From Phyllobacteriaceae bacterium (GTDB lineage: Bacteria > Pseudomonadota > Alphaproteobacteria > Rhizobiales > Rhizobiaceae): a DNA stretch of 56,060 nucleotides. The translations under genes were made by a program, and so were the position numbers. Below are positions 9,208 through 20,824 of the stretch, in pieces (positions within the stretch are counted from its first letter, which is position 1; each line of letters starts with the position of its first letter). Where the stretch lies: the NCBI GenBank assembly GCA_024742765.1, contig JANSXT010000024.1:1-56060 (forward strand), in the 5' to 3' direction. Below the pieces are notes generated by a model. That model searched no databases and had not been told where the DNA came from. It was given only the letters and a program-made list of their open reading frames with translations.

Positions 9208-10575
9208 CTATGCGCTGCCCATCACCTGGTCAACGAGGTTCGCAAGCGCGGCAAGCCCGCGATATCCGTTTCCGGAATCGCCGCCCGCTCCGCCGGTCGG
9301 GCCATATGAACGGGTAAAGCCGAGCTTGGCCGCCTCGCGCAGGCGCAGCGGGGCATGGGCAACCGGGCGAATCTCGCCCGCCAGCGACACTTCGCCAAAC
9401 CACGCCGCCTTGTCGGGCAGCGGTTTGTCCGCCAGCGCCGATACCAGCGCGGCGGCCACCGCCAGATCGGCTGCCGGATCGGTCAGCCGGTAACCGCCTG
9501 CAATGTTGAGATAGACCTCGGCCGAGGAGAAATTAAGCCCGCAGCGCGATTCGAGCACCGCCAGCAGCATGGCGAGCCGGCCATTGTCCCAGCCCACAAC
9601 CGCGCGGCGCGGGGTCGCGCCCGATTGCAGCCGCACGATCAGCGCCTGAATTTCGACCAGCACCGGTCGCGTGCCTTCCAGCGCGGGGAACACCGCGCTG
9701 CCCGCTAGCGGTGTCTCGCGCCCCGACAGGAACAGCAAGGAGGGATTGGCAACCTCCTCCAACCCTTCAGCCGCCATCGCGAACACGCCGATTTCATCGA
9801 CCGCACCAAACCGGTTCTTGAGCGCGCGCAGGATGCGGTACTGGTGGCTGCGCTCGCCCTCGAAACTCATGACCACATCGACCATGTGTTCCAGCACGCG
9901 CGGCCCGGCAATGCTGCCATCCTTGGTGACATGGCCCACCAGCACCACCGCGCAGCCGGTTTCCTTGGCGTAACGGATCAGTTCCAGCGCGCAGCCGCGC
10001 ACCTGCGAAACCGTGCCGGGCGCACCTTCGATCGTGTCGGAATGCATTGTCTGGATCGAATCGATCACCAGCAGCGCAGGCGGCGTTCCCTGCCCCAGCG
10101 TTGTCAGGATATCGCGCACCGAGGTTTCCGAAGCGAGCCGGATCGGCGCATCGGCCACCCCCATGCGGGCGGCGCGCAGCCGCACCTGCCCGGCGGCTTC
10201 TTCTCCGCTGACATAGACCACATCATTGCCGCCGCGCGCGATGGTCGCTGCGGTCTGGAGCAGCAGGGTCGATTTGCCGATCCCCGGATCACCACCCATC
10301 AGCACCGCCGAACCCGGCACCAGCCCGCCGCCCAGCGCGCGGTCAAACTCGGCAAGCCCGGTCGACTTCCTGACCGGCAGCTGCGTGGGAGCATTGAGCG
10401 GCTCGAAAGCGACTGCACGCCCCCCGCGCGACAGATCATGCTTTTGCGAGAACACCGTCGCCGGTACATCCTCGACCAGCGTGTTCCACTCGCCACAATC
10501 GGCGCATTGCCCCTGCCAGCGCGGTGATACCGAACCACAGGCCTGACACACATAACGGCGTTTCGTCTTTGCCAT
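9208..10575 (-). CDS. radA: DNA repair protein RadA
   Basis: Branch-migration ATPase acting in recombinational repair. The 455-residue protein shows all family parts: an N-terminal zinc finger (CQACGSVSPRWQGQCADCG, residues 10-28), Walker A GGDPGIGKST, the RadA-specific motif LKNRFGA, and a C-terminal Lon-like domain (LNIAGGYRLTDPAADLAVAAAL). Its length is normal. It heads the minus-strand gene series and is divergent from the patatin gene, with a 73-base shared promoter region. Confidence 0.95.
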   Translation of the reverse strand: MAKTKRRYVCQACGSVSPRWQGQCADCGEWNTLVEDVPATVFSQKHDLSRGGRAVAFEPLNAPTQLPVRKSTGLAEFDRALGGGLVPGSAVLMGGDPGIGKSTLLLQTAATIARGGNDVVYVSGEEAAGQVRLRAARMGVADAPIRLASETSVRDILTTLGQGTPPALLVIDSIQTMHSDTIEGAPGTVSQVRGCALELIRYAKETGCAVVLVGHVTKDGSIAGPRVLEHMVDVVMSFEGERSHQYRILRALKNRFGAVDEIGVFAMAAEGLEEVANPSLLFLSGRETPLAGSAVFPALEGTRPVLVEIQALIVRLQSGATPRRAVVGWDNGRLAMLLAVLESRCGLNFSSAEVYLNIAGGYRLTDPAADLAVAAALVSALADKPLPDKAAWFGEVSLAGEIRPVAHAPLRLREAAKLGFTRSYGPTGGAGGDSGNGYRGLAALANLVDQVMGSA

Positions 10576-10648
10576 GCAATGCGCCCATAATAGGAACAGA
10601 ATTAGAACGCAATTGCATTGCCGCGATCATCCACGCTAGGAACGCACC

Positions 10649-12964
10649 ATGCGCCATAAAGAACTGCGCCTTGCCCTTGTCTGCTATGGCGGCGTCAGCC
10701 TTGCGGTCTACATGCATGGCATCACCAAGGAAATCTGGCATCTGGCGCGGGCCAGCCGGGGGTTTCATCAGCCCGGCCCAGTGCCGCTTGACGGGGTGGC
10801 AGCAGCCTATCACGAATTTCTGGCAGAAATTGAGCGCGAGGATGGCATCAGGCTGCGGGTCCTGCCCGATATCCTCACCGGTGCGAGCGCGGGGGGGATC
10901 AATGCGGTGTTCCTCGCCCAGGCAATCCATTCGGGCCATAGCCTCGAACCGCTGACCGACCTGTGGCTGGAAAATGCCGATGTCAGCCAACTGACCGATC
11001 CCGAGGCCGAGCCGATGTGGCGCTATGCCAAGCTGTGGGCGCAGCCGATTGCCGAATGGTTCCTGACCCGTCCGGGCAATGTGGTGAGCGAAACCGTCGC
11101 CCCCGGAACCCGAACCGAAGTGCGGCACAAGGTTTCGCGCTTCGTGCGCGGGCGCTGGTTCAGCCCGCCCTTTTCGGGAACCCGCTTTTCGGCGATGCTG
11201 CACGAAGCGCTGGAAAAAATGGCCGACGATGGCGACGGCATCACCTTGCTGCCGCCGGGACATCCGATCGACCTTGCCGTGACAGCCACCGATTTCCGCG
11301 GCTATCCGCAGACCTTGCGGCTCAATTCGCCGCCGCAGGTGGACGAGACCGAACATCGCGTGCCGATCGCTTTCCGGGCGCGGGTGGGAAGCGATCCGCC
11401 GCAACCACTGGCCGATCCGCTCGAACTGGTGCTGGCGGCGCGCGCCACCGCAAGCTTTCCCGGTGCCTTCCCGCCCCTGCGGATCAATGAGATTGATCAG
11501 CTTGCCCAGACCGAAGGGCTGGACTGGGCGACGCGCGACACCTTCCTGCGGCGTATCATGCCCGTGCATGTGCGCGACGACACAATCGCCGAGGTCGCGC
11601 TGATCGATGGTTCGGTGCTGGTCAATGCGCCCTTTGGCGCCGCGCTTGGCGCGCTGCATGGCCGCCCGGCCCAGCGCGAGGTTGACCGCCGCTTCGTCTA
11701 TATTGATCCGCGCCCCGATACCCGCGGGTTGCTGCCGTCCGACCCGCCCGACAATATCGGGTTTTTCGGCGCGATCTTCGGTTCGCTGTCCACGATCCCG
11801 CGCGAACAGCCAATCCGCGACGATCTGGAACGCATCGAGCAGCAATCGCGCGATGCTTCGCGTTTGAAGCGCATCGTGATGGATCTGGAGCCCGATATTG
11901 ATCACGCGGTGGAAAAGCTGTTCGGCTACACCTTCCTGCTTGACCGCCCGACCCCCAAACGGCTGGCAAGCTGGCGGGCCAAGGCGCAGCAGGCCGCGGC
12001 CGAACGGGTGGGCTATGCCTTTGGTGCCTATGCCCTTGCCAAGTTCGATGCCATCCTCAGCCAGCTTGCGCGCCTGACCTTGCGCGCCGCGGGTGACGGG
12101 CGGGCTGATCCGACCGCTATTGCCATGGCGCTGCGGGGCGAGCTTGCGGCACGCGGGCTGGAACGACTGACCGAAAGGGGCGGCGGGGCCACCCCTGCCG
12201 CAATCGGATTTTTCCGCGCGCATGACACCGGGTTTCGCATTCGCCGCCTGCAGATGCTGGCGCGCAAGCTATCGCGCGACTGGGAGCTTGATCCCGACAT
12301 CCCCGATGATGCGCTGGATCGCGCGCGCGACCGGTTATACGGCATCCTTGCGCTTTATTACCGCGCCGATGAAGGCGTGTTGCAGTCCGAACGTTTCGCC
12401 GTGCTGGCCGAAAGGGCGCTGGAGGCGCCCGGTTCGGTGATCGATTTCCTCGCCACCGAACGCCTGCTGCCAACCACCGACCTTGCGGCCGAGGAACTGC
12501 TGATCGACGCGCTTGAGGACATGCCGAAAAACCTCAAGCGGCGGATGCTGCTGACCTATCTCGGCTTTCCGTTCTATGATGTGGCCACCCTGCCGCTGAG
12601 CCGGCGCGAGGGGCTGGATGAATTCAATCCGGTCAAGATCGACCGCATATCCCCCGATGATGCGCGCTCGATCCGTGAAGGCGGAACCATGGCGACGCTG
12701 CGCGGGATCGAATTCTACAATTTCGGCGCCTTCTTCAGCCGCGATTACCGCGAGAATGATTACCTGTGGGGACGGCTGCACGGGGCCGAGCGGATGATCG
12801 ATCTGGTCGCCTCCACCGTGGGCGGAAGCATCCCCGAAGCCCGCATCCGGAACGCCAAGCGCGCCGCGTTTCTTGCCGTGCTGGAGGAGGAGGAGATCAC
12901 CGGAAGATGCCAGCGCGGGCTGATCGAACAGATCCGCCTCGAAGTGGGTGAGCGGATGGGTTAG
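10649..12964 (+). CDS. Patatin-like phospholipase with DUF3376-type extension
   Basis: A 771-residue protein with an N-terminal patatin-like acyl hydrolase domain and a long C-terminal region like the DUF3376/patatin-related proteins of actinobacteria and sphingomonads. The glycine-rich oxyanion motif is in YGGVSLAVYMHGITKE. The nucleophile serine is in TGASAGGIN (near residue 85), and the catalytic aspartate in LIDGSVLVNAPF. No signal peptide is seen. Substrate and role are unknown; family members act on phospholipids or related acyl esters. It overlaps the convergent DUF6445 gene by four bases. A 595-residue reading frame on the opposite strand is a shadow. Confidence 0.85.
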   Translation: MRHKELRLALVCYGGVSLAVYMHGITKEIWHLARASRGFHQPGPVPLDGVAAAYHEFLAEIEREDGIRLRVLPDILTGASAGGINAVFLAQAIHSGHSLEPLTDLWLENADVSQLTDPEAEPMWRYAKLWAQPIAEWFLTRPGNVVSETVAPGTRTEVRHKVSRFVRGRWFSPPFSGTRFSAMLHEALEKMADDGDGITLLPPGHPIDLAVTATDFRGYPQTLRLNSPPQVDETEHRVPIAFRARVGSDPPQPLADPLELVLAARATASFPGAFPPLRINEIDQLAQTEGLDWATRDTFLRRIMPVHVRDDTIAEVALIDGSVLVNAPFGAALGALHGRPAQREVDRRFVYIDPRPDTRGLLPSDPPDNIGFFGAIFGSLSTIPREQPIRDDLERIEQQSRDASRLKRIVMDLEPDIDHAVEKLFGYTFLLDRPTPKRLASWRAKAQQAAAERVGYAFGAYALAKFDAILSQLARLTLRAAGDGRADPTAIAMALRGELAARGLERLTERGGGATPAAIGFFRAHDTGFRIRRLQMLARKLSRDWELDPDIPDDALDRARDRLYGILALYYRADEGVLQSERFAVLAERALEAPGSVIDFLATERLLPTTDLAAEELLIDALEDMPKNLKRRMLLTYLGFPFYDVATLPLSRREGLDEFNPVKIDRISPDDARSIREGGTMATLRGIEFYNFGAFFSRDYRENDYLWGRLHGAERMIDLVASTVGGSIPEARIRNAKRAAFLAVLEEEEITGRCQRGLIEQIRLEVGERMG

Positions 12965-13584
12965 CTCCGGGCCGGGGCAAAGAACAACAGCATGACCAGC
13001 CGCGCATCCTCGGGCGTGGTGCCAAACCCCGGCGCGGCGTTGTGGAATTGCCAGGGCGAGAACAACAGCAGCCGGTTGAACCGCGCCGGAACGCGCAGCA
13101 CCCGCTCCCATTTGGCCGGGGCAAGCGTGTCCTTGTTGACCACATCCTCGATCAGCGCGTTGGCATCGGCATAGCCCGAAGCGGCGATCTGCGCCGGGTC
13201 CTGCGGCACGGCTTCCAGCCCGGTGCGCTTGTGACGGAAGAAATCGGTGCCGCCGGCATCGGGCTTGGCGCAATCCTCGGGGCGTGAAAGGTAGAGGATG
13301 CCGGAATAGCTGGCCGGGTCGATATGCACCCCGCTTTTGCCCTTGTCGCCCTTGCGGGTCAGGCGGCAATGCCCGTGCTGGGTGCCGGGCGCTGCGCCAA
13401 GCCCGGACCCGAGCTGGCGCGAAACTGCGCTGTCCAACGCTGCGGTATCCAGCGGCGCGGTGGAATTGCGCCCGGGAAAATTGCCATGCTGCGCTGCCGG
13501 ATCATAGTCCAGCATCAGCGCCGCACGGCGGGCCGCCCATGGGTCCTTGAGAAAATTGTCGAGGATGATGAGCGATGGCAGCAC
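12961..13584 (-). CDS. DUF6445 family protein, 2OG-Fe oxygenase-like
   Basis: A 207-residue protein resembling the DUF6445 family, which has a double-stranded beta-helix fold similar to prolyl hydroxylase-type Fe(II)/2-oxoglutarate oxygenases. A possible iron-binding His-x-Asp is present in SGVHIDPASYSG near residue 88, with a distal histidine in WQFHNAAPGFG near residue 183. It has no signal peptide and no membrane segment. Its stop overlaps the patatin stop, and its start is six bases from the dnaJ stop on the same strand, so it may be read with dnaJ or independently. The substrate is unknown. Confidence 0.6.
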   Translation of the reverse strand: MLPSLIILDNFLKDPWAARRAALMLDYDPAAQHGNFPGRNSTAPLDTAALDSAVSRQLGSGLGAAPGTQHGHCRLTRKGDKGKSGVHIDPASYSGILYLSRPEDCAKPDAGGTDFFRHKRTGLEAVPQDPAQIAASGYADANALIEDVVNKDTLAPAKWERVLRVPARFNRLLLFSPWQFHNAAPGFGTTPEDARLVMLLFFAPARS

Positions 13585-13590
13585 CGCGCA

Positions 13591-14742
13591 TCAACCGCCG
13601 AACACGTCCTTGAGCTTGTCGAAGAAACCGCGGGTTTCAGGGCATTCGTCGCCGGTCTCGGTTTCGCGGAATTCCTCAAGCAGCTCTTTCTGCCGGCGCG
13701 AGAGTTTTGTCGGGGTTTCGACCATGATCTCGACCACCAGATCGCCGCGCCCGCGCCCTTGCAACACCGGCATCCCCGCGCCGCGGATGCGCAGCTGCTT
13801 GCCCGACTGGATCCCGACCGGGATTTCAAGCCGGTTGGTTGAACCATCAAGATCGGGGATCTCCACGCAGCCGCCCAGCGCCGCCGTGGTGAAGGACACC
13901 GGCACACGCGTCATCAGCGTGGTGCCTTCGCGTTCGAACACGCGGTGCTGCTGGACATGGAGGAAGATGTAGAGATCGCCCGCCGGCGCGCCGCGCTGCC
14001 CGGCCTCGCCCTTTCCGGACAGGCGGATGCGCGTGCCGGTATCGACCCCGGCGGGAATATCCACCTTGAGCGCCTGCGGAAGGTCCACCCGGCCCTCGCC
14101 CCGGCATTCGCGGCAGGGATTTTCGATCAGGCTGCCGCGCCCGTTGCAGGTGGGGCACGGGCGCTCGATCACGAACAGCCCCTGCTTGGCGCGGACGGAA
14201 CCCATGCCATTGCACAGGTTGCAGGTGCGCTCGCTGGTGCCGGGGGTTGCGCCGCTGCCGTCGCAGGTATCGCAGGATTGGCTGACCTCGATTTCGACTT
14301 CGGTGGTCTTGCCGTGGAAGGCCTCTTCGAGGGTGACCTGCATGTCATAACGCAGATCCGCGCCGCGCCGGTTCTGCTGGCGCTGTGCCCCACCGCCGCC
14401 AAAGGCGCTGCCGAAGATGGTTTCGAAAATGTCGCCGATATCGGCAAAATCGCCGCGCCCGCCCCCGGAACCACCGCCGCCAAACGGCCCGCCGCCGCCG
14501 TTCATGCCCTGGGTGAAAGCCTCGTGACCAAAACGATCATAGGCCGCGCGTTTCTGCGGGTCCTTAAGGCAATCATAGGCCTCGTTGATTGCCTTGAACT
14601 TCGCCTCGCACGAGGCATCGCCCGGATTGCGGTCCGGGTGATATTTCATCGCAAGCTTGCGATAGGCGCTCTTGAGCACTGCCCCGTCGGCATCGCGCGA
14701 GACTTCGAGCGTCTGGTAGTAATCTATCTGGGCGCTGGACAT
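13591..14742 (-). CDS. dnaJ: Chaperone DnaJ, sphingomonad-like copy
   Basis: Hsp40 co-chaperone that stimulates DnaK ATPase and delivers unfolded clients. The 383-residue protein has the J domain with HPD ([10 protein letters not shown]), a Gly-rich linker, four CxxCxGxG zinc repeats ([32 protein letters not shown]) and the C-terminal substrate domain. RBS GGGGAATAGG precedes the ATG. It follows dnaK in the usual order, with a hairpin between them. Its N terminus (SSAQIDYYQTLEVSRDADG) resembles sphingomonad DnaJ more than rhizobial DnaJ. A second, clearly different dnaJ is at 41259-42392. Confidence 0.95.
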   Translation of the reverse strand: MSSAQIDYYQTLEVSRDADGAVLKSAYRKLAMKYHPDRNPGDASCEAKFKAINEAYDCLKDPQKRAAYDRFGHEAFTQGMNGGGGPFGGGGSGGGRGDFADIGDIFETIFGSAFGGGGAQRQQNRRGADLRYDMQVTLEEAFHGKTTEVEIEVSQSCDTCDGSGATPGTSERTCNLCNGMGSVRAKQGLFVIERPCPTCNGRGSLIENPCRECRGEGRVDLPQALKVDIPAGVDTGTRIRLSGKGEAGQRGAPAGDLYIFLHVQQHRVFEREGTTLMTRVPVSFTTAALGGCVEIPDLDGSTNRLEIPVGIQSGKQLRIRGAGMPVLQGRGRGDLVVEIMVETPTKLSRRQKELLEEFRETETGDECPETRGFFDKLKDVFGG

Positions 14743-14774
14743 GATCGTGACCTATTCCCCGTGACCAACCGCCA

Positions 14775-14808
14775 GCGATGCGCCGGATGCAAGATCCGGA
14801 CGCATCGC
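14775..14808. other. Hairpin between dnaK and dnaJ
   Basis: GCGATGCG at 14775-14782 pairs with CGCATCGC at 14801-14808, and the interior CGGAT/ATCCG extends the stem. There is no T-run, so this is more likely an mRNA-processing or attenuation stem that lets dnaK mRNA outnumber dnaJ than a complete terminator. Confidence 0.55.
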
Positions 14809-14833
14809 CCGCAAGCTGGGTGGCATCGGGGCC

Positions 14834-16744
<1,911 letters not shown>

Positions 16745-16864
16745 GTCTAACCTCTTTCTTCAGCGAACCGCACGGACCCGTTATGGCGTTCGTATGCGCG
16801 GCCCCTCTTCGTTGGCAGATCGATTGTTTCCGGACGGCGCAAAAGGCGCCATCCGCGCTGGCGG

Positions 16865-16895
16865 GTATATAAGGAGGGCGCATTTTGCGTGCAAG
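16865..16895 (-). promoter_or_regulatory. Heat-shock (sigma-32) promoter of dnaK
   Basis: On the minus strand, CTTG (16895-16892), 18 bases, then CTTATATAC (16873-16865) match the alphaproteobacterial RpoH consensus CTTG-N17/18-CYTATNT. Transcription would start about 113 bases before the dnaK ATG. Confidence 0.7.
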
Positions 16896-16940
16896 GCGCG
16901 TGGTTTGGAATGTTTGGGATGCGAGGACGGTCGAGCGCGC

Positions 16941-19217
16941 CTACTGGCCGAGGATCACATCGAGAACGGTTCTCGATTGTCCCTGTTGCGCGCCGACATC
17001 GGCCTGCGGACGCGGCGCGCCCGTCGAGGAGGTGACGGTGCGGTCCGGCGGCGGCAGGGCGATGCGCTCGCGCGCCACCGCGCCCGATGGCGGCGACCGG
17101 TCGCTGGCGATCGGCGTGCCGCCGTCGACAGGCGCGGAAGGCCGCCGGCCGGGTCCGAACGGAAAGCCTTCGGGACGCGGCTTGGGAATGACGTTGAAGG
17201 GCATGTAGCCGGGCAGGTCCGTGATCGGCAAACCCTGGTGCGCGGCGACCATGAAATCGCGCCACGCCTCGGCCGGCAGCGTGCCGCCGGTGACGTTCTT
17301 CATCGGCTTGCCGTCATCATTGCCGAACCAGACGCCCGTCACCAGATGCGCCGTATAGCCGACGAACCAGGCATCGCGCGCATTCTGGGTGGTGCCGGTC
17401 TTGCCGGCGGCGGGATGGTCGAACCGCGCCGCCCGGGCGGTGCCCGCGCGCACGGTCTGGCTCATCATCTGGTTCATCATGCCGGCCAGATCGGGCGGCA
17501 GCACGCGGCTGGGGCTTTCGGTGCGTTCATACAGCACCTCGCCATCCATCGTCGTCACCCGCCGGATCAGATGCGGCGCGGCGCGATAGCCGCCGGATGC
17601 GAACGGCACATAGGCCGATGTCAGCTCATAGAGCGTGACTTCGGACGTGCCCAGAGACAACGACCCGTTGGCCTTGAGCGGCGAGGCGATGCCCATCTTC
17701 TGTGCCGTGCGGACGACCGTGCCCGGGCCGCTTTCCATGATCAGTTGCGCGGCGACCGAGTTGAGCGATTTCGACAGCGCGGTCTCCAGCGTGACCGGCC
17801 CGTGATACTTCCCGCGATAATTCTCCGGCGACCAGTTGCCAAACCGGACCGGCGTGTCGTTGCGCACCGATGACGGCAGCGCGCCGTTTTCCAGCGCGGC
17901 CAGATAGACAAACGGCTTGAACGCGGAGCCGGGCTGGCGCTTGGCCTGGCTGGCCCGGTCGAACTGCGAGACGGCGTAATCGACGCCGCCGACCATGGCG
18001 CGGACGGCGCCGGTCGGATCGATCGCCACCAGCGCGCCCTGGCTGACATCGCGCTCGGCGCCATATTCGGCGACCGCGGCGCGGATCGCCGTTTCGCCGG
18101 CGGTTTGCAGGTAGAGATCGACCGTGGTGTCGACGATCACGTCCTGGCGGACTTCGCCGATCAGTTGCGGCAGTTCCTCCATGACGGCATCGGCGACGTA
18201 GTGATGCGCGCCGGACCAGTAACGGTTGGCGCGGGCAGCGGGGCTCGCCAGGGCCGCGGTCATTTCCGTGTCCGACACAAGCTCCTGTTCGCGCATCACC
18301 GAAAGAACCACTTGGGCGCGGCGTTCGGCCCGTTCGGGATTGCGGTTGGGCGACAGGCGCGACGGCGCCTTCAAAAGCCCGGCGAGAAGCGCCGCTTCGG
18401 GCAGCGACACGTCCCGCGCCGACTTGCCGAAATAGCGGCGCGCGGCAGCTTCCACGCCATAGGAGCCAGAACCGAAATAGACGCGGTTCAGATAGAGTTC
18501 GAGGATCTGCTCCTTGGAATATTCGTGTTCGAGCCACAGGGCCAGCAGCACCTCCTGGACCTTGCGGCCGATTGTGCGCTCAGGCGTCAGGAACAGGTTC
18601 TTGGCGAGCTGCTGCGTGAGCGTCGAGCCGCCCTGCACCAGCCCGCCCGCCATGACGTTGCGCGCCATCGCGCGGGTCAGGCCGATGGGGTCGACGCCGA
18701 AATGGGAGAAATAACGTCGGTCCTCGATGGCGATGACGGCCTTGGGAATATAGGGGCTCATCTCATGCAGACCAACCGCCGCGCCGCCGGTCGCGCCGCG
18801 ATTGGTGACCAGCGTTCCGTCGACGGCGATGATCTTGACGTTGGGCGGCCTGTCGGGAACGACCCATGCGCTCGCCGCGGGCAGTTGCGCGCCGTACCAG
18901 GCGATGATGCCGGCAAGGGCGACGCCGCCCCAGATGCAGGCGATGAACGACCAGTAGACAAGGCCGCGCAGGAAACCGCGACCGCCACCGCTCGATTTGC
19001 GGCGCCTGCCGGCCGAACTGCGTGCGGCCGGTTTTCGACGCGCGCCGGACGCCGCCTTGGTCGCCGGCTTCTTGGACGACGGCTTGCGCTTGCGCGCCGG
19101 CGGAGGCGCGGCGCGATCGGCTGCGGTCACCGAGAAATCGGCGGCCGATCTGCGGCCTCTGCGATCCTCGAACCGTGGCTCGACGCGCGTCTTGCGCTTC
19201 TTTCGTCTTGAAAACAT
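16941..19217 (-). CDS. Penicillin-binding protein 1A, bifunctional
   Basis: Peptidoglycan glycosyltransferase and transpeptidase anchored in the inner membrane. The first 100 residues are Lys/Arg-rich and cytoplasmic, followed by one membrane segment (WSFIACIWGGVALAGIIAWY). The GT51 domain has EDRRYFSHFGVDP and GGSTLTQQLAKN. The transpeptidase has SAFK (SxxK), SLNS (SxN) and KTGTT. The C terminus is proline-rich. The ATG at 19217 (MFSRRKKRK) is preferred to a TTG at 19247. A perfect CtrA box lies 64 bases upstream, fitting cell-cycle control of wall synthesis. The sequence style is rhizobial. Confidence 0.93.
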   Translation of the reverse strand: MFSRRKKRKTRVEPRFEDRRGRRSAADFSVTAADRAAPPPARKRKPSSKKPATKAASGARRKPAARSSAGRRRKSSGGGRGFLRGLVYWSFIACIWGGVALAGIIAWYGAQLPAASAWVVPDRPPNVKIIAVDGTLVTNRGATGGAAVGLHEMSPYIPKAVIAIEDRRYFSHFGVDPIGLTRAMARNVMAGGLVQGGSTLTQQLAKNLFLTPERTIGRKVQEVLLALWLEHEYSKEQILELYLNRVYFGSGSYGVEAAARRYFGKSARDVSLPEAALLAGLLKAPSRLSPNRNPERAERRAQVVLSVMREQELVSDTEMTAALASPAARANRYWSGAHHYVADAVMEELPQLIGEVRQDVIVDTTVDLYLQTAGETAIRAAVAEYGAERDVSQGALVAIDPTGAVRAMVGGVDYAVSQFDRASQAKRQPGSAFKPFVYLAALENGALPSSVRNDTPVRFGNWSPENYRGKYHGPVTLETALSKSLNSVAAQLIMESGPGTVVRTAQKMGIASPLKANGSLSLGTSEVTLYELTSAYVPFASGGYRAAPHLIRRVTTMDGEVLYERTESPSRVLPPDLAGMMNQMMSQTVRAGTARAARFDHPAAGKTGTTQNARDAWFVGYTAHLVTGVWFGNDDGKPMKNVTGGTLPAEAWRDFMVAAHQGLPITDLPGYMPFNVIPKPRPEGFPFGPGRRPSAPVDGGTPIASDRSPPSGAVARERIALPPPDRTVTSSTGAPRPQADVGAQQGQSRTVLDVILGQ

Positions 19218-19280
19218 GCGGGCCCGCACAACCGTGACACAGAACAAACGAACGGCCCGGTGACCCTAGAACGCGGCCAT

Positions 19281-19296
19281 TTAAGGTGCGGTTAAC
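19281..19296. promoter_or_regulatory. CtrA box upstream of PBP1A
   Basis: TTAAGGTGCGGTTAAC matches the full CtrA consensus TTAA-N7-TTAAC exactly. It is 64 bases upstream of the PBP1A start, inside a probable promoter. Confidence 0.65.
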
Positions 19297-19298
19297 CG

Positions 19299-19331
19299 AG
19301 CGGGCCTGACAGGTTGGTTCCCCGGCCCGCT
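19299..19331. terminator. GC-rich hairpin downstream of the M20 peptidase gene
   Basis: Perfect 8-base arms AGCGGGCC and GGCCCGCT are separated by 17 bases, directly after the M20 gene on the minus strand. There is no T-run, so termination is uncertain. Confidence 0.3.
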
Positions 19332-19336
19332 GGCGA

Positions 19337-20737
19337 TCATTTCGAGGCGAGTGCGTCGAGAATGCGCGCCCAGGAGCGCTGACCCTTGGTGAACGAGGCC
19401 AGATTGTATTTCTCGTTGGGCGAATGGATGCGGTCGTCGGACAGGGCAAAGCCGACCAGCAGCGAATCCATGCCCAGCATCGCCTTGAAATCGCCGACGA
19501 TCGGGATCGAACCGCCCATGCCGATCACCGCGGCCGGCTTCGGCCATTCGTCGGACAATGCGGCCTTTGCGGCCAGAACGGCGGGCGCGTCGGCCGACAG
19601 GACAAGGGCGGGCGACGCGCCATGCTCGGCGAACGCCACCGAACAATCGGCGGGGACGCGTTCGCGCACGAAGGCGCGAAAATTGTCGCGGATCGCTTGC
19701 GGGTCCTGACCGGCGACCAGCCGGAACGAGACCTTGGCCGACGCGGTGGCCGGAATGACGGTCTTGAACCCCTCCCCCGTATAGCCGCCGATCATGCCGT
19801 TGACCTCGGCAGTCGGCCGCGCCCATGTCAGTTCCAAGACGCTGCGGCCACGTTCGCCGGAGGGGTGTTTCAGGCCGATCTCGCCAAGAAAGGCTTCGTC
19901 GGTCATCCCCAGCGCCTTCCAGCTCTCCAGTTGCTGCGCCGGCACCTCCTCGACGCCATCGTAGAAATGCGGGATGGTTACGCGGCCGGTCTCGTCGTGC
20001 ATGGCCGCAAGGATGGCGCTCAATATGTGCAGCGGATTGGCCGCCGCGCCGCCGAAATGCCCCGAATGCAGATCGCGGTCGGCGGCGCGCACCGTGATCT
20101 CGTCGCCGGTCAGTCCGCGCAGGCTGCCGGAGATCGCCGGCGTTTCAGCGTTCCACATGGACGTGTCGCAGACGAGCGCGACATCGGCCTTCAATTCGTC
20201 GGCATGGGCTTCAAGGAACGGCTTGAGCGAGGGCGATCCGCTTTCCTCCTCGCCCTCGAACAGGATCGTGACCCGGCAGGGAAGCGCGCCGTGGACGGCC
20301 TTGTAGGCCCGGCAGGCTTCCACGAATGTCATCAACTGGCCCTTGTCGTCGGACGCACCGCGCGCCGAGATCACCTTGGTGCCGTCGACTGTCTTCACCT
20401 TCGGATCGAACGGGTCGTCGTCCCACAGTTCGAGCGGGTCGACCGGCTGGACGTCGTAATGGCCGTAGAACAGGACATGGGGCGCGTCGTCGGACGACCC
20501 TTCATGATGGGCGACCACCATCGGGTGGCCTTTTGTGTCGCGCACCGAGGCGTCAAAGCCGATCGATGCCAGATCGTCGGCCAGCCATTGCGCCGCGGCC
20601 CGGCACTCGTCCGCATAGGCCGGGTCGGTGGAGATGGAGCGGATGCGCAACAGCGCAAAGAGCCGATCGACACTGGCATCGACCGACCGGTCGAGCGTGT
20701 CGAGGACGGGTTCCAGGGCCGGTGCCGAATTGGTCAC
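19337..20737 (-). CDS. M20-family dipeptidase / metallohydrolase
   Basis: A 466-residue cytoplasmic zinc hydrolase of the M20 dipeptidase group (PepV/CNDP-like). The first zinc ligand and catalytic Asp are in YGHYDVQP, the bridging Asp in GASDDKGQ, the catalytic Glu and ligand Glu in EGEEESGSPSL and the fourth ligand in CDTSMW. A dimerisation domain (HSGHFGGAAANPLHIL) interrupts the catalytic domain, as normal. The start is a GTG with GGAGG six bases upstream. The substrate is probably a di- or tripeptide. It stands alone, downstream of a candidate small RNA that ends in its own terminator. Confidence 0.9.
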   Translation of the reverse strand: MTNSAPALEPVLDTLDRSVDASVDRLFALLRIRSISTDPAYADECRAAAQWLADDLASIGFDASVRDTKGHPMVVAHHEGSSDDAPHVLFYGHYDVQPVDPLELWDDDPFDPKVKTVDGTKVISARGASDDKGQLMTFVEACRAYKAVHGALPCRVTILFEGEEESGSPSLKPFLEAHADELKADVALVCDTSMWNAETPAISGSLRGLTGDEITVRAADRDLHSGHFGGAAANPLHILSAILAAMHDETGRVTIPHFYDGVEEVPAQQLESWKALGMTDEAFLGEIGLKHPSGERGRSVLELTWARPTAEVNGMIGGYTGEGFKTVIPATASAKVSFRLVAGQDPQAIRDNFRAFVRERVPADCSVAFAEHGASPALVLSADAPAVLAAKAALSDEWPKPAAVIGMGGSIPIVGDFKAMLGMDSLLVGFALSDDRIHSPNEKYNLASFTKGQRSWARILDALASK

Positions 20738-20824
20738 GGATCGCCTCCATCATCATGGTTCAGTGCAGCGGCTTTTTGATGGGCTCGCACGCCGAACTTG
20801 TCAAAACCATAAACCGGGCAGGCA

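Noticed and set aside
10436-12223. A 595-residue open frame on the minus strand opposite the patatin gene
   Set aside because: It is antisense to a gene with clear patatin motifs and has the composition of a GC-driven shadow frame.
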